Shown: one piece after another, positions 1-8,323 of the stretch
Position numbering within the stretch: the stretch's first letter is position 1
Layout of the letters: the number at the start of each line of letters is the position of its first letter
Source of the DNA: UBA9620 sp965220695
Lineage (GTDB): Bacteria; Acidobacteriota; Vicinamibacteria; Vicinamibacterales; UBA8438
Length of the DNA: 64,000 nucleotides
Assembly (NCBI GenBank): GCA_965220695.1
Contig: OZ244838.1
Span: 5,208,001-5,272,000, forward strand
Direction of reading: 5' to 3'
Translations under genes and position numbers: made by a program
The notes under the pieces: model-generated
What the model saw: only the letters and a program-made list of their open reading frames with translations
Told to the model about the DNA's origin: nothing
The model's database searches: none

Positions 1-431
1 ATGGAGGTTGTGCGTAGCGTCTCGGCGATCCAGGTGGTCACGGCTTGGGCGACGTCGTCGACCCGGTCGTCGGCGCCGAGCACCTCTTCGGCGCCGTCGG
101 GTCCATCCCGGCCCCGAAGCCGCCGAGGCCCGGGCGCTCCACTTCGCGGGCTTCGGGGCGTCCGGCGGCCGAGCTCGACCGCCGCCGTGATGATGGCGGC
201 GGTCCTGGGCGTCGCGCCGTCGATGCGCGCGAGGTCGCCGGTGCTCTCCTGGGGCAGGGCCTGCACTGCCCCGCACTCGTCGAGCACCGCGTTGGCGGTC
301 CGGCCGCCGTTGGGGCCGGCGAGCATCGCCAGCAGCTCGGCGTCGCTCAGCGTGTTCACGCCGTGCCGCTCGAGGCGTTCCCGGGCGACGAGGCCCGCGG
401 CGCGCGTGCCAGTTCCGGTGAGGCGCGTCAT
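1..431 (-). CDS. RadC-like (UPF0758) protein, N-terminal part
   Basis: This gene runs off the left edge; 143 codons are visible. Translated on the minus strand from an ATG at 431, it reads RERLERHGVNTLSDAELLAM and later LARIDGATPRTAAIITAAVE, which is the helix-hairpin-helix N-terminal region of RadC/UPF0758 proteins. The C-terminal JAB/MPN metal-binding half would lie outside the window. RadC-family proteins are common on mobile and phage-like islands; their biochemical role is not settled. The start codon overlaps the stop of the upstream gene (ATGA at 428-431), so the two are translationally coupled. Family assignment rests on the N-terminal half only. Confidence 0.75.
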   Translation of the reverse strand, partial: MTRLTGTGTRAAGLVARERLERHGVNTLSDAELLAMLAGPNGGRTANAVLDECGAVQALPQESTGDLARIDGATPRTAAIITAAVELGRRTPRSPRSGAPGPRRLRGRDGPDGAEEVLGADDRVDDVAQAVTTWIAETLRTTS

Positions 432-1039
432 GCGCGGTCGCCTTTCCGCGCGAGGGCGCGCCGCCACCGCCGCCGTGCCGCCCGCGACCGGGGCTTCGGT
501 GGGGCGCTCCGCCGCTCGGTCTCCTGGGCGGCGAGCCACCGCGTGATCGCTTCCTCGCTCGCGTGGCCGAGCTGCCTCTCGACGGCGCGGCGCAGCGCCG
601 ACGTGGGGCTCCTGGCCGCGGCCGCTCGCAGCTCGGTGAGCGCCAGCTCCGCGTTGGCCGGGTCGTGCTCGATCCACCCGTCGTAGATGACGGCCCCGTT
701 CGGCGCCACCCGGTAGACGCGCCATCCGTGGGCGTCGGGGACGTCGGTCCTCACGATCACGGGCGCTCCGATGGGGACGGCCGGGGCGTTGTCCCGCGTG
801 CCGCGGAGCGGGTTGCCGTACACGCTGCCCGAGGGCCTGTCGGTTCCTTCGCTCGCCGCGAGCCGCCGCGTCCGTACGGCGCCGATCTTCAGCCTCGGCC
901 CGGGCTCGCCGGCGCCGCCGTCCTCGCTCTCGAGCCGGCCGTGGATCGGGCGGCCCCGGGCTTGCTGCCCGAAGTCGGCGGCCAGCAGCAGCTCGGCGCG
1001 CGCCGTCGCCTGCTGCGGGTCGAGTCTCACCTCGTTCAT
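428..1039 (-). CDS. Hypothetical protein coupled to the RadC-like gene
   Basis: A 203-residue protein of no recognised family. The ATG at 1039 is chosen because AAGGAG lies 8 nt upstream; the open frame continues further 5' but without a better signal. Residues about 70-125 form a mixed region with VIVRTDVPDAHGWRVYRVAP and a downstream VIYDGWIEHD, and the C-terminus is very basic (ARRRWRRALARKGDRA), suggesting nucleic-acid contact. It overlaps the RadC-like gene by 4 nt (ATGA) and is probably its operon partner. Function unknown. Confidence 0.65.
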   Translation of the reverse strand: MNEVRLDPQQATARAELLLAADFGQQARGRPIHGRLESEDGGAGEPGPRLKIGAVRTRRLAASEGTDRPSGSVYGNPLRGTRDNAPAVPIGAPVIVRTDVPDAHGWRVYRVAPNGAVIYDGWIEHDPANAELALTELRAAAARSPTSALRRAVERQLGHASEEAITRWLAAQETERRSAPPKPRSRAARRRWRRALARKGDRA

Positions 1040-1100
1040 TCGCGTTCTCCTTTCCCTGGGGAGGTTCGTGGCGGCCCCTTGCCGGCCGGGGTCTTCGTCG

Positions 1101-1150
1101 TTGCCGCGCACAGCGCGGCAAAAAAAAAGCGCGCATAGCGCGCGATTTTT
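1101..1150. terminator. Back-to-back hairpins with A and T tracts
   Basis: Two hairpins abut. The first is TTGCCGCG-cacag-CGCGGCAA (1101-1121). The second has GCGCGC arms with an 8-A tract on its left and a T5 run on its right (1121-1150), the layout of a bidirectional intrinsic terminator. It sits upstream of the minus-strand RadC operon, so it probably insulates that operon from neighbouring transcription. Activity is inferred from structure only. Confidence 0.45.
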
Positions 1151-1155
1151 CCTGT

Positions 1156-1186
1156 CCCGGCCGCCTGTCGAAGACAGGCGGCCGGG
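1156..1186. other. 14-bp perfect inverted repeat
   Basis: CCCGGCCGCCTGTC and its exact complement are separated by only GAA. No T tract follows in either direction. It could be a protein-binding site, a hairpin insulating the operon, or a mobile-element end. Confidence 0.5.
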
Positions 1187-1350
1187 TGGACCGGGGGCGA
1201 GGGGGCAAGGGGTCGGGTCACATGATGGTCGATCGTACCCCTGACCCTGCCCCCCCCTGTGCCACCCGATGGGCCGTATTCCGGGAGGTCGGATCGAGGC
1301 CTTGGCGGCGATCTTCAGCCGTCCGCCGGCGGCGCGGACCGGGACCGGGC

Positions 1351-1460
1351 GTCACCGGGCACGACCCGCCCGAGTCGTCGCAGGTATCGATTGTTGTAGA
1401 CCACGACAGAAGAGATCCGGCCCTTGTGTTTCCGGCAGTACTCGACCAGTGCCAGGAACT
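1351..1460 (-). pseudogene. Possible serine-recombinase fragment
   Basis: The minus strand encodes a short run with VEYCRKHKGRISSVVVYNNR, which resembles the segment of the resolvase catalytic domain that precedes the conserved Arg of serine recombinases. No catalytic Ser region or DNA-binding domain is present around it. It is most likely a degraded remnant. The rest of 1187-1525 shows no convincing gene. Confidence 0.35.
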
Positions 1461-1525
1461 GCGGCGGTAATACAACCTTGTAAACTGGGTTCAAGTGGCG
1501 CGACACATGCCAATTGGAGGCAAGG

Positions 1526-1759
1526 ATGAAGGTGATCGGGACGCAAGGCGACGAACGGTATCTGGTGGAGACGGCGCCTCACCGGGGTCGGATTCTGGAC
1601 ATGGCACAGGGAGCATTGTTCCCTGAACAGCTGATCGGTTCAATCGTGAAGTGGGGATATTGGGAACCTGACACGATGCCAGACGACGAACTGAAGGTCC
1701 TGCTGGCGAAGGTCAAGGACCTGCCGCCGGACTACCTCAGCAAGATGACGCCGTACTAG
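1526..1759 (+). CDS. Small hypothetical protein (77 aa)
   Basis: The ATG at 1526 is preceded by GGAGG with 5 nt spacing. The product begins MKVIGTQGDERYLVETAPHR and has no recognised domain, signal peptide or membrane segment. Its TAG stop (1757-1759) lies inside the CTAG that flanks the following insertion sequence. Because CTAG would be restored by excision, the insertion leaves the coding sequence intact. Function unknown. Confidence 0.5.
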   Translation: MKVIGTQGDERYLVETAPHRGRILDMAQGALFPEQLIGSIVKWGYWEPDTMPDDELKVLLAKVKDLPPDYLSKMTPY

Positions 1760-1778
1760 CAGCCTGTCGGACTTGGGC
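1760..1778 (+). repeat. Left inverted repeat of the IS1182-type element
   Basis: Exact 19-bp complement of 3362-3380. Directly preceded by the CTAG target copy. Confidence 0.9.
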
Positions 1779-1825
1779 CCGGATTCTACAATGGGCTTGT
1801 TGTCGAGTTGAGGAGGTCGAAGTAG

Positions 1826-3175
1826 ATGCCGAAGTTCGTACAGCGACACCAGTCGCAGTTGTATCTGCTGCCGCCGGACCTGCGCGATTGGCTGCCGGAG
1901 GACGATCTGGCGCACTTCGTGGTTGAGGCGGTGGAACGGGTGCCGCTGGAGCGGTTCCAGGTGAACGAACGGGGCACCGGATCGGCGCAGTATCACCCGC
2001 GGATGATGCTGGCGTTGCTGGTGTACTGCTACGCGAACGGGATTTTCGGCTCGCGTCGGATCGAGCGGGCGACGTATCGGGACATTGGCGTGCGGTATGT
2101 GGCGGCGAACTGTCACCCGGACCACGACACGATCTGCACGTTCCGGCGCAGCAACTTCGAAGCGGTAGCGGAGGCGTTCCTGCAGGTCCTGCTGCTGGCG
2201 AAGGAGCTGCAGTTGCTGCGTGTTGGGACGGTGAGCGTGGACGGGACGAAGGTGGACGCGAACGCGAACAAGCGCAACAGCATCCGCTACGACCGTGCGG
2301 GGGCGTTGCGCGAGCAGTTGCAAGGTGAGATCGAGGGGTTGTTGGATCAGGCGGAGCACGCCGACACGGACGACGCGCCGGACCCGCAGGGTCTGCCGGA
2401 GGAGTTGTCGCGGCGGGAGACGCTGCGGTCGAAGCTGGACCGTGCGTGCGCGGAGTTGGAACGGCGTGCGCAGGCGCGTGCGGACTCGGAGCGGGCGGAG
2501 TACGAGCGCAAGGTGGCGGCGCGGAAGCGGCGTACGGGATCGCGCAAGGGTCGGCACATCAAGCCGCCGGCGGCAGCGCCGGAGGCGAAGGAGCAAATCA
2601 ACCTGACGGACGCGGACAGTGCGCTGATGCGCAAGAGCCGGCGCCATGAGTACCGCCAGGCGTACAACGCGCAGGCAGTGGTGGATGCCGACGGCAGTCA
2701 GTTGGTGTTGGCGTCACGAGTGAGCGAGTGCGCGAGCGACCGCAACGAGTTGGTGGCGGACGTGGACGCGATACCGGCGGCGGTGGGCGCGGCGGATCGG
2801 GTACTGGCGGACAGTGGCTACGCGACGGGCAGCGAGGTGTCGCAACTGGCAGGGCGCGGCATGGAGGTGTTGGTGGCGACGGGGGCGGAAGGTCAACGAC
2901 GCCGGCACGACTTCCGACCGGAGCCGCCGGAGCAGCTGGCGAAGGAGCCGCAGGCGGACTGGATCAAGTCGATGCAGGAGAAGATGGCACGGCCGGAGCA
3001 CCGGGCGCATTACCGGTTGCGCAAGCAGACGGTGGAGCCGGTGTTCGGGATTGTGAAGCAGGCGATGGGCTTCCGGCAGTTTCTGCTGCGGGGTCTTGAG
3101 AAGGTGGAGGGCGAGTGGGCCTTGGTCACGCTGACGTATAACTGCCGACGCGTGCACAGCCTCAGGTTGGCATGA
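1826..3175 (+). CDS. IS1182-family DDE transposase
   Basis: A 449-residue protein with the expected layout: an N-terminal DUF772-like domain (HPRMMLALLVYCYANGIFGS), then the DDE core. The first Asp is in TVSVDGTKVDANAN, the second in RVLADSGYATG, and the Glu in LRKQTVEPVFGIVKQAMGFR. A charged, coiled region lies between the first and second Asp, as in the family. The start follows GAGGAGG about 10 nt upstream. The length is typical and no frameshift is seen, so the element may still be active. Confidence 0.95.
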   Translation: MPKFVQRHQSQLYLLPPDLRDWLPEDDLAHFVVEAVERVPLERFQVNERGTGSAQYHPRMMLALLVYCYANGIFGSRRIERATYRDIGVRYVAANCHPDHDTICTFRRSNFEAVAEAFLQVLLLAKELQLLRVGTVSVDGTKVDANANKRNSIRYDRAGALREQLQGEIEGLLDQAEHADTDDAPDPQGLPEELSRRETLRSKLDRACAELERRAQARADSERAEYERKVAARKRRTGSRKGRHIKPPAAAPEAKEQINLTDADSALMRKSRRHEYRQAYNAQAVVDADGSQLVLASRVSECASDRNELVADVDAIPAAVGAADRVLADSGYATGSEVSQLAGRGMEVLVATGAEGQRRRHDFRPEPPEQLAKEPQADWIKSMQEKMARPEHRAHYRLRKQTVEPVFGIVKQAMGFRQFLLRGLEKVEGEWALVTLTYNCRRVHSLRLA

Positions 3176-3361
3176 CGGGGCTATAGGGGGCGGAACTCGG
3201 CGTGTTCGCGACCCACCAGAGGCGTCAGAACGGCCTCCAGGCGCCGTCAGCGACCGATGGCCAGGATACAGCCCCCGTATTGGTCGAAGCGGCCCTCCCG
3301 GCACAGAGACACAGGGCGTCGTTCACACAGGTGCCACGTCGCTTCCACTCGCGTTTGCCGC

Positions 3362-3380
3362 GCCCAAGTCCGACAGGCTG
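3362..3380 (-). repeat. Right inverted repeat of the IS1182-type element
   Basis: Exact 19-bp complement of 1760-1778, followed by CTAG at 3381-3384. Confidence 0.9.
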
Positions 3381-3498
3381 CTAGCGCGGCGCTGCTCGCG
3401 TAACTCGTCTACGAGGACCGGCAGAACGGGAAGTACCCCGCGGCCCTGGTTCATGCGCGCCGGTCGTGGCGCCGCGACCGTGCGCGCTACGAGGGCAT

Positions 3499-4989
3499 CT
3501 ATGCGTCGCCATCCACATCGGCGAACGCATCCGGGTCGACGGTGAGCACTTCGAGGGTGCGTTTGCGTACGCCGATTCCGTGCTCGATCAGGAGGTCGAT
3601 GAGCTTGTCGCCGTCGATGAGGGTGATCGGTGCGGCCCCGGCTGCGAAGGCGACCTCCTCCGTGCCCCTCGAGAAGCGCGAGGTGGCGATGATGGTGCCC
3701 CGGACGGCGTTGAACCGGTAGAGCGAGCCACGGAGGGCGTCGAGGTCCTTACGCTGGATCGTACGCTTGTGACGCTTGGCCTGGACGACCTCGCGAACAG
3801 AGGTGATGCCGAGTTCGATTTGCGCAATGATGTCCACGCCACCGTCGTTCGAGCGGCTCGTCACATCGACATCCTGGTAGTCCATCTCCTCCAGCAGGCG
3901 CCTTAAGAGGTGCTCAAAGGCGAATGGGTCCATGTCGAGTAGCAGTTCGCGCATGCTCTCGCGTACCGAGGCTTCTTGCCTCTTGGCCAGTGACCAGAGT
4001 TCTTGCTGCTCGTCGCCGCCGAGAACCTCTTCGGTGCCGACTCGATGGAGATAGGCGAGGCCGGCATCGGTCACGGAGTACATCGTGCTCTTGCGACTCA
4101 GAAGGCCGCGATCGAGGAGGTTGTTCAGGCGACGGCGTAGCGTGTCGCGGAAGGTCGAAGGGCTCGCGAACGAGGAATAGCGGTTGATGTACTCGGTCCA
4201 CTCCTCAAGTACGCCGCCGGCGCGGGTCGGGCCGTTGTCGGCGATCAGGGCCAGGAGCTTCGCGAGGCCTTCTTGCTCATCGAGGAAGACCTCGGTCTCG
4301 CCACCCTCGTTGTCGATGAAGTCGCGACCTCGGTCGGCCAGCACCAAGTTGGCGTCGGGGCCCTCCTCAACGAGACCGTATTTCCGACTCAGGAGCCAGT
4401 GGCCATAGGTGTGCCGCGGGTTGACGGTCTTGCCGCTGGTGGTCCAGATGGCATCGGCAAGCTCGCGGTCGTCGCCGGAGAGCCTTTCTGGGATCCATGT
4501 GTCGGGGTCGGTCCAGTCGACGGTTTTCTGCGGTGTGCCCCGCAGCTCCCCGAGCGTCGCCTGCAACCCCGTGACCTGCTTGCGCGGTCGCCCAGGCCAA
4601 ACCTGAAGAACGTGGCGAATCTCGCGATACCTCGGGAACAGCGGCAGGCGGACACGTTGCTCCGTCTCGTCCTTGGGAGGCGACCCTTCTTCGGCGCTCT
4701 CCGGCACGGCACCAGCACCGACGCCCGCCGCGGATGTAGTCTCCGCGGCGTGTAGCTCGCGCAACCCGAAGACACCAGGCTTCACTCTGACGAAAGCGCT
4801 CTTGGTCCCGTGCCGCTTGATGTCGACAGCGATCACGGCGTTCAACGACGCGGCGGGCGTCTTGGACGAGGAAGCGGCCAACCCCCGGCTCAAGATACGC
4901 TCGATTAGTTTCTGATAATGGGTCGGCCCAGCTTCCCTGAGCAGATCGACAGCCGCTTGGCGGAGAGTCTTCGTAGAGTCGCTGGGCAT
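3499..4989 (-). CDS. Mrr-like restriction endonuclease with N-terminal HARE-HTH
   Basis: A 496-residue protein starting at the ATG at 4989; longer starts exist (5052, 5136) but the first domain begins just after this one. Residues about 7-78 match an HARE-HTH domain (RQAAVDLLREAGPTHYQKLI). The middle contains winged-helix-like segments (DTLRRRLNNLLDRGLLSRKS). From about residue 353 the Mrr_cat PD-(D/E)xK fold is visible: FEHLLRRLLEEMDY, then GGVDIIA with Asp386 and QAK at 403-405. Mrr-type enzymes cleave modified DNA as type IV restriction. No methyltransferase or specificity gene is adjacent, which fits an orphan modification-dependent nuclease. There is no strong Shine-Dalgarno. Confidence 0.85.
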   Translation of the reverse strand: MPSDSTKTLRQAAVDLLREAGPTHYQKLIERILSRGLAASSSKTPAASLNAVIAVDIKRHGTKSAFVRVKPGVFGLRELHAAETTSAAGVGAGAVPESAEEGSPPKDETEQRVRLPLFPRYREIRHVLQVWPGRPRKQVTGLQATLGELRGTPQKTVDWTDPDTWIPERLSGDDRELADAIWTTSGKTVNPRHTYGHWLLSRKYGLVEEGPDANLVLADRGRDFIDNEGGETEVFLDEQEGLAKLLALIADNGPTRAGGVLEEWTEYINRYSSFASPSTFRDTLRRRLNNLLDRGLLSRKSTMYSVTDAGLAYLHRVGTEEVLGGDEQQELWSLAKRQEASVRESMRELLLDMDPFAFEHLLRRLLEEMDYQDVDVTSRSNDGGVDIIAQIELGITSVREVVQAKRHKRTIQRKDLDALRGSLYRFNAVRGTIIATSRFSRGTEEVAFAAGAAPITLIDGDKLIDLLIEHGIGVRKRTLEVLTVDPDAFADVDGDA

Positions 4990-5100
4990 CACTGAACCGT
5001 GCCGGGTTTCTAGGAGACTGTGATGTGACGGATATCGTGGGACAGTCGCCATCATTACTCTAACCGTTCCCGGAGTGCTTCGTACGGAGTCTGGCCGGCG

Positions 5101-5150
5101 TGTAGCGCGACAAACAGGATGAGAAGAGCGCGACAATCAAGATGAGAAGG
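5101..5150. repeat. IS21 left end, two direct repeats
   Basis: Two copies of GCGACAA.CA.GATGAGAA (5105-5125 and 5129-5149) form the multiple transposase-binding sites typical of IS21 ends. They match, in inverse orientation, the pair at the right end. Confidence 0.75.
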
Positions 5151-5238
5151 TGTCGCGACGGTTGATGATGCCTTATGGGCGGTGGACGAGGCAAGGGGCG
5201 TTCATGACGCCGCTGCAGGATTGCGAAGGGGTGAGGTG

Positions 5239-5588
5239 TCACGGGTTGTTCTCCGGTTCCTGCTCGTTTTTCGATGAGGCGCTGCCGGGGAGCTGGACCT
5301 TGGTGTTGGCGGGCGTGGCCCGGGAGGCGATGCGCCCGCGGCGGCGTTGGGTCTGCACGGCGGAGCGCCGGCGATAGCTTTCGACATTGAGTTCGAAGAT
5401 GGTCGCCCGATGCACGAGCCGGTCGATGGCCGCCAGGGTCATGGCCTGTTCGGGGAAGATCGAGCCCCACTCGCCGAACGGCTGGTTGGCGGTGACGAGC
5501 AGGGAGCGGTCCTCGTAGCGGGAGCTGATCAGCTCGAACAGCACGCTGGTTTCGGCCTGGTCCTTACGGACATAGGCGATGTCGTCGA
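5239..5588 (-). pseudogene. istB: istB 3' portion (split by insertion)
   Basis: This fragment encodes the C-terminal half of the IS21 helper ATPase. It reads DDIAYVRKDQAETSVLFELI (Walker B Asp-Asp at its start), then LLVTANQPFGEWGSIF (sensor I region) and AAIDRLVHRATIFELNVESY (sensor II region). It joins exactly to the 5' part at 11748-12260 if the sequence between is removed at the shared GTCGA. The C-terminal tail is long and basic. It is not functional as split. Confidence 0.9.
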
Positions 5589-5963
5589 TTAATGTGGAGC
5601 TCCACATTATGCAGAGCATTTTTCGCCTGGCGGCGCGGCGCACGACTGCGGCCAAAGAACGCGGGTGCGGGGTCGCCGCGCCGGTGGGCGAAGAATGGAT
5701 TGGGCTAAACCGCTGCCCAGACGTTCCGCTATGGGGATTGAATGGCGGTCGGTGTCGATGGTCGCGTGGGGCTCGGCACCTCGCTGCGGGTCGAGCGTGC
5801 CACCGGTTGCGGGGTCGACCGCGTGTAGGCATCGGCGAGAGCGGCGTTGGGGACGCGAGGACAGTCCTGTGGCTGTGTGACGCGGGGTGCAGACACACGA
5901 GTTCGGTGACGCGTGCCGGGCGCCGGTGCGACCGCGGGGTGGGCGCGCGCGGGTGTCATGGTG

Positions 5964-7169
5964 TCAGGAGGTATCGGTGATCGCGGGGCGCGGACGCGGC
6001 AGGTCCTCGACCACGATCATATGCCCGTCGTGACAGACGGGACACGTGTGCAGGGAGATCCCGGTGAGGGACTCGTAGCGGTCACGATAGTCCGGAGGTG
6101 GCGGGGGCTCGCTGGGGGGCGCTGGAGTCGATCCCGTCCCGAGCAGTTGCCGGCAGCGGGCCAGCTTCTCTGCGCGGTGCCGATTGCCGAGGAAGCCGTA
6201 GTAGCGAATCCGGTGGAACCCGGTCGGCAAAACGTGCAGGAGATACCGTCGGATGAACTCCGTTGCGGTGAGGGTCATTGTGGCGTGCATCTGGGACCGG
6301 TTCGCCCGGTAGTTCCGATAGCGGAATCGAACTTGGCCCGCCTCCATGTCCAGTAACCGATTGTTGGAGATGGCGATCCGATGGGTGTAGCGACCGACGT
6401 AGTCAAGCACCTGTTGCGGCCCGGCAAACGGCGGCTTGGCGTAGACGACCCAGTCGGTCTGGCGCACCGGTGTCAGGTAATCGGCAAAAGCCTGGCGCTC
6501 GGTCAGGGCGTCGAGTGACGCCGCGAAGTGCAGGCGCCCCGCGTCGAACGCCTTTTGGAGATCCTCGAGAAACAGCCGTCGGAACAGGCGCGAGAGGACG
6601 CGGACCGACAGCAAGAAGCCGGGCCGGCACGCGATCCAACGGGTGCCGTCTGGGGACAGGCCGCCGCCGGGGACGACGCAATGCAGATGGGGATGGTGCA
6701 TCAGGGTCTGCCCCCACGTATGCAAGACGGCAAAGAACCCGATCTCGGCGCCCAGATGGGTCGGGTCGGCGGCGATCGTCCTGAGCGTCTTGGCGGTGGC
6801 GCGGAACAAGATGCCATAGACGACGGCTTTGTTCTGCAACGCGATCGCGGCGATCGCGTCGGGCACGGTGAACACCACGTGGAAGTAGTCACAGTCGAGA
6901 ATCTCCGTCTGGCGCTGTTCGATCCACGCGGCGCGCGCCAGCGATTGGCAGGTCGCGCAATGTCGATTGCGACAACTGTTGTACCAGACGCGTGTATGCC
7001 CACAGCGGTCACACTGCTCGATATGGCCGCCCAGCGCGGCGGTTCGACAGCGTTCGATCGCCGTCATGACGCGCCGCTGGGCCGTCCACAGCGCGGCCCC
7101 CGCCTGGGCCCGATAGGTGTCGCCGTAGCGGCGGAACACGTCCGCCACGGCGTGTGTCGGCCGATCCAT
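5964..7169 (-). CDS. tnpA: IS91-family HUH transposase
   Basis: A 401-residue rolling-circle transposase. The N-terminal zinc-binding region has CDRCGHTRVWYNSCRNRHC followed by ATCQ. The metal-binding HUH motif is HHPHLHCVVPGGG, and the catalytic Tyr region is YVGRYTHRIAISNNR. The Pro-rich tail ends with a second CxxC pair (TCPVCHDGH). The ATG at 7169 has GAGG 6 nt upstream; a GTG at 7175 is an alternative. It lies 15 nt downstream of the recombinase gene and is likely co-transcribed with it. Confidence 0.95.
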   Translation of the reverse strand: MDRPTHAVADVFRRYGDTYRAQAGAALWTAQRRVMTAIERCRTAALGGHIEQCDRCGHTRVWYNSCRNRHCATCQSLARAAWIEQRQTEILDCDYFHVVFTVPDAIAAIALQNKAVVYGILFRATAKTLRTIAADPTHLGAEIGFFAVLHTWGQTLMHHPHLHCVVPGGGLSPDGTRWIACRPGFLLSVRVLSRLFRRLFLEDLQKAFDAGRLHFAASLDALTERQAFADYLTPVRQTDWVVYAKPPFAGPQQVLDYVGRYTHRIAISNNRLLDMEAGQVRFRYRNYRANRSQMHATMTLTATEFIRRYLLHVLPTGFHRIRYYGFLGNRHRAEKLARCRQLLGTGSTPAPPSEPPPPPDYRDRYESLTGISLHTCPVCHDGHMIVVEDLPRPRPAITDTS

Positions 7170-7184
7170 GCGCACCTCGCCCCC

Positions 7185-8066
7185 TCAGACGCGCTGCGGC
7201 GTGGGGGGTGGGGCGGCCGGCGGAAGGGGCCGTGGGAGCAAGTCGAGCGGGCTGGTGGTCGAGCAGACCGTCGTCGTGGCGATGCGCAGATAGCGCGCCG
7301 TGGTGGCGAGACTGCGATGCCCGAGCAGGAGTTGAATCGTGCGCACGTCGGTGCCGGTTTCGAGCAAGTGGACGGCGAAGGCATGCCGTAGGGAATGCGG
7401 GGTAATGGGTTTGGGAATCCGGCACCGCCGGCGCGCGTGCTGGCATGCCTGTTCCACCGCGCTGCGGCTGATCGGTCGGCCCGGACGAGCCCCCGGGAAG
7501 AGCCAGTGCGTGGGCCGCGTCCGCTTCCACCACGCGCGCAAGATCTCCAGCAGTTGCACAGAGAGCATGACGTAGCGGTCCTTCTGGCCCTTCCCGAGCG
7601 CGATGCGCAGGACCATCCGCTGACTGTCGATCGCGGGCGCGGTGAGCCGCACGGCTTCCGAGATCCGCAGGCCCGCGGCGTAGCAGGTCGTCAGGATCGT
7701 GCGGTGCTTGGGGTGTTTGACGCAGGCGAGAAACTGGACCACTTCCTCGGGGCTGAGCACCACCGGCAACGTCTGCGGCTGTTTCGGCGCGGGAATCACC
7801 GCGCCGACTGGCCACACCGTCTTGAGGGTGACCGTGTAGAGAAACCGGAGGGCCGACACCGCGATACAGATGGAGCCGGGCGCCAGCTTCCGGTCGTTGG
7901 TCAAATAGAGTTGGTAGGCCCGGATCTCCTCGGGGCCCAGGGTGTCCGGCGATCGGCCGAAGTGGCGGGCAAAGCGAGAGACCTGTTGCACATACGAGGT
8001 CTGCGTGTGCGGCGAGAGATTCCGCACCTGCATGTCCTCAAGCATGCGTTGCCTCAGGGATGTCAT
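7185..8066 (-). CDS. Tyrosine recombinase of the IS91-type unit
   Basis: A 293-residue XerD-like integrase. The N-terminal SAM-like domain carries NLSPHTQTSYVQQVSRFARH. The catalytic domain has the first Arg in YAAGLRISEAVRL, the HxxR box in TPHSLRHAFAVHLLETG, and LLGHRSLATTARYLRI with the second His and the Tyr. AGGAG lies 7 nt before the ATG. Tyrosine recombinases directly upstream of IS91-type transposases are a recurrent arrangement. The C-terminus past the Tyr is low-complexity and Pro-rich (LPRPLPPAAPPPTPQRV). Confidence 0.93.
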   Translation of the reverse strand: MTSLRQRMLEDMQVRNLSPHTQTSYVQQVSRFARHFGRSPDTLGPEEIRAYQLYLTNDRKLAPGSICIAVSALRFLYTVTLKTVWPVGAVIPAPKQPQTLPVVLSPEEVVQFLACVKHPKHRTILTTCYAAGLRISEAVRLTAPAIDSQRMVLRIALGKGQKDRYVMLSVQLLEILRAWWKRTRPTHWLFPGARPGRPISRSAVEQACQHARRRCRIPKPITPHSLRHAFAVHLLETGTDVRTIQLLLGHRSLATTARYLRIATTTVCSTTSPLDLLPRPLPPAAPPPTPQRV

Positions 8067-8222
8067 GAAACGCTCCTCTGCGAAGGGCCTGGACCATTCC
8101 AGGCGCTCGCAGAGCAGCGTATGGCGAGACAGCGGACGAGCTGTAGCGGCGGGACGATCTCGGTGACCGCCTCAGAGTCGGCAGGTCGATTCAGCGTCTA
8201 CCGCGAAGCGGTTTAGTCCAAC

Positions 8223-8257
8223 TCGACTAATGTTGAGCGATCAGTAATGTGGAGAAG
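8223..8257 (+). repeat. RIT left terminal inverted repeat (35 bp)
   Basis: Starts TCGACTAATGTTGAGCGATC and includes GTAATGTGGAGAAG. It is an exact complement of 11718-11752. Confidence 0.92.
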
Positions 8258-8323
8258 CCGCGGAAAGCGGCGCTCACCGCAGGCACGGAGGGTCGCCGGA
8301 CTCCACATTACCGGTCGCCTTCC

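Larger units (their letters stand above)
1760..3380 (+). mobile_element. Complete IS1182-type insertion sequence
   Basis: A 1621-bp element bounded by 19-bp perfect inverted repeats (CAGCCTGTCGGACTTGGGC at 1760-1778 and its complement at 3362-3380) and flanked on both sides by CTAG (1756-1759 and 3381-3384), read as a 4-bp palindromic target duplication. It carries one intact transposase gene. Intact ends and reading frame suggest recent insertion. Confidence 0.9.
5589..8222 (-). mobile_element. IS91-type unit: HUH transposase plus tyrosine recombinase
   Basis: A 2.6-kb segment between istB and the RIT element, with two minus-strand genes. The left boundary is seen as the break in istB at 5588/5589; the right boundary is the RIT end at 8223. 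The left end opens with the palindrome TTAATGTGGAGCTCCACATT, which resembles the RIT ends. The 375 bp between the end and tnpA (5589-5963) contain no gene. Whether the unit moved by itself or came in with the RIT element is not resolved. Confidence 0.65.

Noticed and set aside
1..546. 181-codon plus-strand frame at the left edge
   Set aside because: Composition is shadow-like; the minus strand encodes the recognisable RadC N-terminal region over the same bases.
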